Shown here piece after piece: positions 5,353-10,446 of a stretch of DNA of 10,446 nucleotides. The stretch's first letter is position 1; each line of letters starts with the position of its first letter. The position numbers were made by a program, and so were the translations under genes. Under the pieces are notes generated by a model, which worked only from the letters and a program-made list of their open reading frames with translations, did no database searches and was not told the DNA's origin. The stretch comes from JAWXBR01 sp034440235 (GTDB taxonomy: Bacteria > Bacteroidota > Ignavibacteria > Kapaibacteriales > Kapaibacteriaceae), in the NCBI GenBank assembly GCA_034440235.1, contig JAWXBR010000032.1:1-10446 (forward strand). The letters are read 5' to 3'.

Positions 5353-6720
5353 ATGCCTACCGTACCCACAAAACCTCTGCTCATCGCAGATTATACCTAC
5401 ACATTACCCGCCGACAGAATAGCAGTTCGGCCAGTGGCAGAGCGCGATACGAGCCGTCTACTTGTTGCTAGAATACCTTCGTCTATAGAGCACCACAGAT
5501 TCCGCGACCTGCCATCGTTTCTCCCAGATCGAAGCCTACTGGTGCTCAACACGTCAAAGGTCTTCAGAGCAAGGGTCGTGTTAAAAAAACCAACGGGTGG
5601 TGCAGCAGAAGTGCTATTGATAGCGCCAACAGCCCCTTACCCAAGCGCAAGCGAGTGTCTGGCATCGCGCGAGCCGAGTACGTGGGCGTGCCTGATAGGT
5701 GGACGCCATATTGGTCAGGGTGTCGTGTTAAGCAACGCCGGACTTTCTGCAACAGTACTCGAACGCGATGGCACCGAAGGCGTGGTGAGGCTCGAGTGGA
5801 ATTCATACAATTCACTCGCTGAACCTTCTTTTGCAACACCGTTCGATGAACATGTCAACGAGACACTTGGCGACGTTCTCGAACGCATTGGCGAGATGCC
5901 GTTGCCGCCGTATCTCGGACGCGATGCAGAAGAAGCAGACTCGGTGCGCTATCAGACGGTGTATGCAGATAGGCAAGGGTCGGCCGCAGCGCCGACGGCT
6001 GGACTTCATTTTACCGATGACGTGTTTGCGTCACTTGCGAACAAACACATCGCACATATCGATCTTGCACTGCACGTTGGTCTCGGCACGTTCAAACCCA
6101 TAGACGTCGAAGACGCTCGCGACCATATCATGCACACAGAGAGCATTGCAATTCATCGTAAGGCAATCGAACAGTATGTGCGCCACGCTCAGTCAGACGA
6201 GCCGTGGGTAACCGTCGTCGGCACAACCTCGCTACGCGCACTCGAATCGGTGTACTGGTTTGGTGTGCAACTGCTGGGGCTTGGTGCTGAATTGTTAGGG
6301 GGCGAAGAAGGGGCTTCGAACACGGTTGCAATTGAAGAAGGGGCTTCGAACACGTTTGCAATTGAAGAAGAAGCTACCGAAGAGTTCGCAATCGAACAAT
6401 GGGCTGCGTTTACAGATGGACCTCACCCAACACGTTCCGAATCATTCAGTGCAGTGCTGGCATGGATGGACGCTCGAAACCTCGCCGTGCTCGAAGGCAC
6501 GACGTCTATTATGCTTGCACCCGGCTGCCACATAGCAACTGCCGATGCACTTGTAACTAACTTCCATCAGCCGGGTAATTCGCTGCTGCTACTTGTTGCG
6601 GCGTTCTGCGGAAGCGACGATTGGAAAAAAGTTTACGAAACGGCGCTAACCGAAGGGTATCGGTTCCTGAGCTATGGTGATAGCTCGCTGTTGATTAACG
6701 CCCGCGGTCGACAACTCTAA
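5353..6720 (+). CDS. queA: S-adenosylmethionine:tRNA ribosyltransferase-isomerase
   Basis: Transfers and isomerises the ribosyl group of S-adenosylmethionine onto preQ1 in tRNA, giving epoxyqueuosine at the wobble position of GUN-anticodon tRNAs. Family motifs are YQTVYADRQG followed by AAPTAGLHF (212-220), LHVGLGTFKPI, HTESIAI, VVGTTSLRALES, TNFHQPGNSLLLL (His405) and FLSYGDSSLL near the end. At 455 residues it is about 100 longer than E. coli QueA. Much of the excess lies between TTSLRALESVYW and QWAAF, where Bacteroidota long-form QueA proteins also carry extra sequence. Here that region contains a ten-residue tandem repeat at 318-347. The ATG is preceded by AGGA at suitable spacing. It stands alone on the plus strand; its last 26 bases overlap the end of the convergent YbbR-domain gene. 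Its partners queF and queD are on the other side of sppA in the opposite orientation. Confidence 0.95.
   Translation: MPTVPTKPLLIADYTYTLPADRIAVRPVAERDTSRLLVARIPSSIEHHRFRDLPSFLPDRSLLVLNTSKVFRARVVLKKPTGGAAEVLLIAPTAPYPSASECLASREPSTWACLIGGRHIGQGVVLSNAGLSATVLERDGTEGVVRLEWNSYNSLAEPSFATPFDEHVNETLGDVLERIGEMPLPPYLGRDAEEADSVRYQTVYADRQGSAAAPTAGLHFTDDVFASLANKHIAHIDLALHVGLGTFKPIDVEDARDHIMHTESIAIHRKAIEQYVRHAQSDEPWVTVVGTTSLRALESVYWFGVQLLGLGAELLGGEEGASNTVAIEEGASNTFAIEEEATEEFAIEQWAAFTDGPHPTRSESFSAVLAWMDARNLAVLEGTTSIMLAPGCHIATADALVTNFHQPGNSLLLLVAAFCGSDDWKKVYETALTEGYRFLSYGDSSLLINARGRQL
6304..6393 (+). repeat. 30-bp in-frame tandem repeat inside queA
   Basis: Three 30-bp units lie end to end at 6304-6333, 6334-6363 and 6364-6393. 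Units one and two differ at a single base (GGTTGCA versus GTTTGCA). Unit three keeps the GAAGAAG start and the TTCGCAATC end but is diverged in the middle. Translated, they give EEGASNTVAI, EEGASNTFAI and EEEATEEFAI. The array preserves frame and encodes an acidic, probably exposed insertion between two conserved QueA blocks. Confidence 0.95.
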
Positions 6721-7618
6721 CAAACGCTGGTATCGTGCCCATGACGGTAACGCGATCGGACGTGATTACACGCGGACGTGCGTAGGCATCGCCGGTAAGT
6801 GCAGAGACTTCAACGCGTACATCTTCTGCAGTCATGTTGGCAAGTTCTTCTACGCCGCCGCGGAGGATAACGCGGACGTATTTCGGGCGCACATCGAGGT
6901 AACGCGTGTTGCCCGCATCGATTAGTACGACTGGTACGTCATCGAGTGCGATATCGGTCATCTGCTGCACTGTGGCCTTCACACGTACTACCGACGGTAC
7001 AACATTTACAAGCGTCATAAGCGAATCGCTTACAGGTAAATCGTTCTCGAACGATGTGTGCACATCAGCGAGACTTAGGCGTTGCGTTGGCCACTCTGTG
7101 ATTTTGTCTACAATAACCTTGCTGCCACGCACTTGCACAGTAGTCGGATAAACACTCGGCGTACCAATTACGCGAAACGATTCTCGCGTCGAGAAATTCG
7201 TGCGCAGGCGCACAGGAACGGTACGAACAGCCAGGTCGCCAATGGCCAACGTCATCGATGAGGGTATTACAGAAACTGTGTTAATCTGACGTGCAGTGCT
7301 AATAGAACGGACGAGATCATCACGTGTGATTTTATACACGCCTTGTGACGCCTCTCGCAACTTGCTTAAGTCGAGCGTACATGTAGCAGTTCTATTGAAA
7401 AGTTTAAGATTGATTAGTTGTATGCCTGTGCCTCGAGCCCGTACGACAATACTTGCAGGTACGGTAGACAACAATGCTTGATTAGCCGGAGGCACCACAA
7501 CAAGCGGCATGGCAAACTCATCTTCGTACGTACGCGAGAGCGACACGTAGCCCCACGTACATACTGCAAGCAGTAAGCAGGGGAATATTATTCCGATTGA
7601 GTGCCGGCTTGAAGCCAC
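6695..7618 (-). CDS. YbbR-domain (CdaR-like) membrane-anchored protein
   Basis: A 307-residue protein with a short basic N-terminus, one transmembrane helix at about 8-27 and an extracytoplasmic region rich in beta-strand patterns. Segments such as VYPTTVQVRGSKVIVDKI and VVPSVVRVKATVQ follow the YbbR pattern (valine-rich strand, V-x-V-x-G, then a helix). At least two such repeats seem present. In Firmicutes, CdaR with YbbR domains controls the cyclic-di-AMP synthase CdaA; no cyclase is in this window, so the role here is unknown. The start is GTG at 7618, inside the dnaG 3' end. GGAG eight bases upstream supports it, and no better internal start precedes the helix. It overlaps dnaG by 31 bp in another frame, implying cotranscription. 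Its 3' end overlaps queA convergently by 26 bp, with no terminator visible. Confidence 0.85.
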   Translation of the reverse strand: MASSRHSIGIIFPCLLLAVCTWGYVSLSRTYEDEFAMPLVVVPPANQALLSTVPASIVVRARGTGIQLINLKLFNRTATCTLDLSKLREASQGVYKITRDDLVRSISTARQINTVSVIPSSMTLAIGDLAVRTVPVRLRTNFSTRESFRVIGTPSVYPTTVQVRGSKVIVDKITEWPTQRLSLADVHTSFENDLPVSDSLMTLVNVVPSVVRVKATVQQMTDIALDDVPVVLIDAGNTRYLDVRPKYVRVILRGGVEELANMTAEDVRVEVSALTGDAYARPRVITSDRVTVMGTIPAFVRVVDRGR

Positions 7619-9471
7619 TGCATATTCTCCGAATCGTCGTTAAGGCGCCTGCGCGATTCTTCGCGTTCGTTTACAAGCTTGTTGAGTCGGTGCAGAATAC
7701 GCATTCGCTCGTCAACATCCGCTATCCGCTCTAGTTGATGTGTGTAGTCCTCGATGCCCTTCGTAAGTCGGTGGATGCGCAGTGAGACAAGGGCGTCGCG
7801 TATCGGACGTGAATTGTCTACATCGGGTAGCTCGACATTGAAGCGTTCCCACTGCACGCTTATTACTTCGACACTAAATGCAATATCGCCGACTTCGCGC
7901 CTCTCATCGGCCGTGAGCCCTTCGTCGTTCAGCACGTAGTGCAAAATGTCGTGATGTTCTGCGTCGGCAATAAGAATGTGTCGAAACAATTTGTGTCCGC
8001 GCTCGGACCAAAACATATCTTCGTCGATATTGTACTTGTTTATTAACAACGCCAGTCCATCATCAACACACAATGCAATGCGCAACAATTCGCGCTCGGG
8101 TGGAAGCAACGATGCAACGTGCTGCAGTGGCTTGTCGGGCAATGCCAACGCCGTTTCTGTGTTGGCAAGGGGCTGCGCTGCGCGCACGGGGCGGAACTCG
8201 CGCATTAACATGCGCTCGTCGAGACGAAATTCTTTTGCGAGGTCGCGAATAAGGAACGTATGACGAAGTCCGTCGGGCACCGTCGAAATCCAGTCGAGCA
8301 TTGTGCGAACGGCCTTTGCCTGCTGAACCGGGTCGTCGAGCATCCCTAACAGACGCAAACGATTTGTCTGAAACAAAAGCCACGAGACTGCTGCGTTCAG
8401 AACGTCCTGCATAACACTCGCGCCTTCGGTGCGAATGAGGCTGTCGGGGTCGGTGCCTGCGGGTAACACTACACAACGGACGTCAAAGCCCCCTGCCAAA
8501 GCAAGTTCTATTGCGCGTGTTGTTGCTGCCTGACCTGCATTGTCTGCATCGAATACGAGCATAACGGTGTCGGCGTGTTTGCGAAGAAGGCGCAAGTGTT
8601 CGTCTGTAAGAGCAGTGCCGCTGCTTGCAACGGTGTTGCGGAAGCCAGCCTGATGCATCATTACAACGTCGGCCTGACCTTCGACGATAACTGCCAGGCG
8701 ATGCTCAGCAATTACGCGTTTTGCTTTATCGAGTCCGTACAACACCCGACTCTTATCGTACACCAACCCCTGCGGCGAGTTGATGTACTTGGGCGTGCCT
8801 TCTTCGTTCACCATCGTGCGTGCGCTGAAGCCCACGACACGTCCGACGTCGTCGCGAACGGGGAACATCGCACGTCCACGGAAGCGGTCGTAGGAACGCC
8901 CGACTTCCTTCGTAATAATCAGCCCAGCATCCGAAAGTTGTTGTCCCGAATACCCGTTCTTCGTCAGATGCACCATCACGCCATCCCACCCCGCTGGCGA
9001 GGCGCCCATTGTAAACTCGTCTACAGTCTGAGCGCTGAAACCGCGTTGCTCAAAATATGTACGAATGGTAGCACCGTCAGAACTCGCAAGAATGGTTTGA
9101 TAAAACGATGTGGCCTCGCGAAGTGCCGCGTATGCTGCGTCCTTACGTGCAAGAATTCCCGTCGGGTCTTCGCGTTCTTCTTGCGGAATAATGACGCCGT
9201 ATTTGTCTGCGAGATACCGAATGGCATCAACGAAGCCCAGGTGCATGAAGTCTTGCACAAACGTTATCGCATTGCCCGCCTTCCCACATCCAAAACACTT
9301 GTACATGCCACGTTCGGCGTTGACGTTGAACGAGGGCGTTTTTTCTTTGTGGAACGGACATAATCCCAGGTAATTACGTCCCATTTTCCTGAGCGGCACA
9401 TGTTCTCCCACAACATCTACGATGCCTGCTGCAGAGCGGATCTGGTCGATGATATGTGGGGGGATGAGCAT
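7588..9471 (-). CDS. dnaG: DNA primase
   Basis: Synthesises RNA primers for replication together with the DnaB helicase. At 627 residues it is somewhat longer than E. coli DnaG (581). The N-terminal CHC2 zinc ribbon has ligands Cys38, His41, Cys59 and Cys62 (LCPFHKEKTPSF, YKCFGCG). The RNA-polymerase core follows with RFRGRAMFPVRD. The TOPRIM metal site is Glu264 and Asp268 in VEGQAD and Asp308/Asp310 in FDADNAG, nearly identical in position to E. coli Glu265, Asp269, Asp309 and Asp311. VEGQAD has Gln where VEGY is common. The helical region from about residue 440 to the end fits the helicase-binding domain, with a charged coiled tail (RMRILHRLNKLVNEREESRRR). The ATG has no visible Shine-Dalgarno. 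It is 23 bp after folK. The common macromolecular-synthesis arrangement with rpsU/rpoD is not present here. Confidence 0.97.
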   Translation of the reverse strand: MLIPPHIIDQIRSAAGIVDVVGEHVPLRKMGRNYLGLCPFHKEKTPSFNVNAERGMYKCFGCGKAGNAITFVQDFMHLGFVDAIRYLADKYGVIIPQEEREDPTGILARKDAAYAALREATSFYQTILASSDGATIRTYFEQRGFSAQTVDEFTMGASPAGWDGVMVHLTKNGYSGQQLSDAGLIITKEVGRSYDRFRGRAMFPVRDDVGRVVGFSARTMVNEEGTPKYINSPQGLVYDKSRVLYGLDKAKRVIAEHRLAVIVEGQADVVMMHQAGFRNTVASSGTALTDEHLRLLRKHADTVMLVFDADNAGQAATTRAIELALAGGFDVRCVVLPAGTDPDSLIRTEGASVMQDVLNAAVSWLLFQTNRLRLLGMLDDPVQQAKAVRTMLDWISTVPDGLRHTFLIRDLAKEFRLDERMLMREFRPVRAAQPLANTETALALPDKPLQHVASLLPPERELLRIALCVDDGLALLINKYNIDEDMFWSERGHKLFRHILIADAEHHDILHYVLNDEGLTADERREVGDIAFSVEVISVQWERFNVELPDVDNSRPIRDALVSLRIHRLTKGIEDYTHQLERIADVDERMRILHRLNKLVNEREESRRRLNDDSENMQWLQAGTQSE

Positions 9472-9494
9472 GTGTATCGTGAACTAGGCTGTTG

Positions 9495-9983
9495 TCATTC
9501 TAGAACAGAAATGTTCGAATTGTCGGTGCATTCTACGAGTAGTTCAGCGATAGTCTTTTGTGATCTGGGATCGACCATGTCACCCGCTATTTCTGATGCT
9601 GGCGCAAGTACAAACCGGCGTTCAGACATCCGAGGGTGTGGAATGAGAAGGTCATCACGCTCGACAACTACGTTGCCATAGAGAATAACATCGATATCAA
9701 TTTCGCGTTCGCGCCACTGCTTCCTGTGTTGTCTGCCCATCGTGTGTTCGATTTCCTTGCAGGCCTTGAACAGTTCGAATGCCGACAGCGTGGTTTGTCC
9801 GGCAACCGCTACGTTCAGAAAATCGGGCTGATCGCGAAAACCAACGGGCTCTGTTGTGTACACATGCGACGCAATCATTTCCGTCAGCGCATGTTGTTTA
9901 AGCAATACAAGCGCTGTCTCTATTCGTTCTGCACGGGGCTCGAGGTTCGAACCAAGTGAAAGAAGAACGCGCGTTGTATTCAC
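9495..9983 (-). CDS. folK: 2-amino-4-hydroxy-6-hydroxymethyldihydropteridine pyrophosphokinase
   Basis: Transfers pyrophosphate from ATP to 6-hydroxymethyl-7,8-dihydropterin, the step before dihydropteroate synthase in folate synthesis. At 162 residues it has the usual length. LLSLGSNLEPR opens the fold, YTTEPVGFRDQPDFLN forms the substrate loop, and WREREIDIDVILYG carries the two magnesium ligands Asp96 and Asp98 (E. coli Asp95/Asp97). IPHPRMSERRFVLAP is the conserved C-terminal signature. The start is GTG at 9983, with GAGG six bases upstream overlapping the folB stop region. It lies 8 bp after folB, so the two consecutive pathway enzymes are almost certainly cotranscribed. Confidence 0.96.
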   Translation of the reverse strand: MNTTRVLLSLGSNLEPRAERIETALVLLKQHALTEMIASHVYTTEPVGFRDQPDFLNVAVAGQTTLSAFELFKACKEIEHTMGRQHRKQWREREIDIDVILYGNVVVERDDLLIPHPRMSERRFVLAPASEIAGDMVDPRSQKTIAELLVECTDNSNISVLE

Positions 9984-9991
9984 AATCGGCC

Positions 9992-10372
9992 TCAGCCTTC
10001 GCGCATTACAGTTATTTCTGCTTCGACGTGGTCGAGCACCTGTTGAATAGGCACAGCAAGTTTTCGCACACGCACTGTTACGTGAGCGACCTTGTGAAAG
10101 CGCTCAACGACCGACGAAGCAATGTCAAATGCAAGCGTCTCTACCAACGCATAACGTTCGTCACCACTCATGTGCTCGTTTACCAAGAAGAGCACTTCTT
10201 CGTAATTCACAGTGTCGTTCAGATTATCGCTCACCACAGCCTGACGTGCATCATAATAAATGTCGACGTCCACCTGGAACCGTCCACCGAGCTGCTGCTC
10301 TTCGGCGCGAACACCATGGTAGGCATAAAATTCGGCGTTATCGATTGTCAGGCGGGCAAGGAGAGACTTCAT
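9992..10372 (-). CDS. folB: Dihydroneopterin aldolase
   Basis: Cleaves 7,8-dihydroneopterin to 6-hydroxymethyl-7,8-dihydropterin and glycolaldehyde, feeding FolK directly. At 126 residues it has the family length and T-fold pattern. FYAYHGVRAEEQQLGGRFQVDV contains the pterin-contacting glutamate region (Glu24/25). NDTVNYEEV contains Tyr57. VRKLAVPIQ contains Lys104, corresponding to the catalytic lysine of characterised aldolases (Lys100 in Staphylococcus), although the typical KPxAPI is here KLAVPI. Glu78 in LVETLAFDIA fits the conserved acid. The ATG at 10372 has no clear Shine-Dalgarno. It is the first gene of the minus-strand block. Confidence 0.94.
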   Translation of the reverse strand: MKSLLARLTIDNAEFYAYHGVRAEEQQLGGRFQVDVDIYYDARQAVVSDNLNDTVNYEEVLFLVNEHMSGDERYALVETLAFDIASSVVERFHKVAHVTVRVRKLAVPIQQVLDHVEAEITVMREG

Positions 10373-10414
10373 GTGCGTTCTTGTTGTGGGTGTTCACAGG
10401 GTGGGAGTGGGCGA

Positions 10415-10422
10415 CAAATCTA
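10415..10422 (-). promoter_or_regulatory. Possible Bacteroidota-type -7 box for the folB block
   Basis: The minus strand reads TAGATTTG, an exact TAnnTTTG match, ending 42 bases before the folB ATG. Initiation a few bases downstream would give a leader of roughly 35-40 bases. No TTTG -33 element is seen in the 24 bases available before the window ends, so support rests on the octamer and its position alone. The rest of 10373-10446 shows no gene. Confidence 0.45.
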
Positions 10423-10446
10423 CGAAAACGGCAAGGGCTGTAGGCC

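Noticed and set aside
8575..9363. A 262-codon open frame on the plus strand
   Set aside because: It lies wholly antisense to dnaG, whose zinc and TOPRIM motifs are intact. Its translation shows no recognisable domain and looks like low-stop shadow sequence.

Overview
The window is compact, almost wholly coding bacterial DNA of roughly balanced base composition. It holds ten genes: nine complete and one cut by the left edge. Several sequence traits resemble the Bacteroidota/Chlorobiota (FCB) side of the bacteria. QueA is of the long form with a block between the TTSLRALES and NFHQP motifs. GluRS reads AYYAFDT where many proteobacterial enzymes carry a zinc-binding cysteine cluster. Two intergenic regions contain an octamer matching TAnnTTTG, the -7 element of Bacteroidota promoters. 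Shine-Dalgarno sequences are absent or weak at about half of the starts. The assignment is an inference; a poorly characterised FCB lineage is plausible, and no species is claimed.

Layout from right to left. A minus-strand block folB-folK-dnaG-(YbbR-domain gene) runs from 10372 to 6695: two folate-pathway enzymes, the replication primase and a membrane-anchored YbbR protein. It meets queA (plus strand, 5353-6720) tail to tail with a 26-bp coding overlap. queA is divergent from sppA (minus, 5213-3261), separated by a 139-bp spacer containing three imperfect ~21-bp tandem repeats. Downstream of sppA lie more ~20-bp repeats and a perfect 12-bp-stem terminator. A second minus-strand block follows: queF-queD-gltX-lipoprotein-response regulator (3119 to beyond the left edge). 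Within it queD/gltX and gltX/lipoprotein overlap by ATGA.

Functionally, queA, queF and queD cover three steps of queuosine synthesis (entry into deazaguanine, preQ0 reduction, and cyclopentenyl-ring precursor transfer on tRNA). folB and folK cover consecutive steps of folate synthesis. FolB, QueD and QueF all belong to the tunnelling-fold (T-fold) superfamily, and FolB and QueD act on pterin compounds. gltX and dnaG are core information-processing genes, and sppA cleaves remnant signal peptides or membrane proteins. The unexplained part is the left end: an unrecognised lipoprotein followed by an NtrC-like receiver-domain gene.

Most of the window is ordinary housekeeping DNA. No CRISPR array, transposon, phage gene, tRNA or rRNA was seen. 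The most distinctive signal is repeated short tandem duplication: an 18-bp unit in the lipoprotein signal peptide, a 30-bp unit in queA, and ~20-22-bp units on both sides of sppA with a shared core in inverted orientation.
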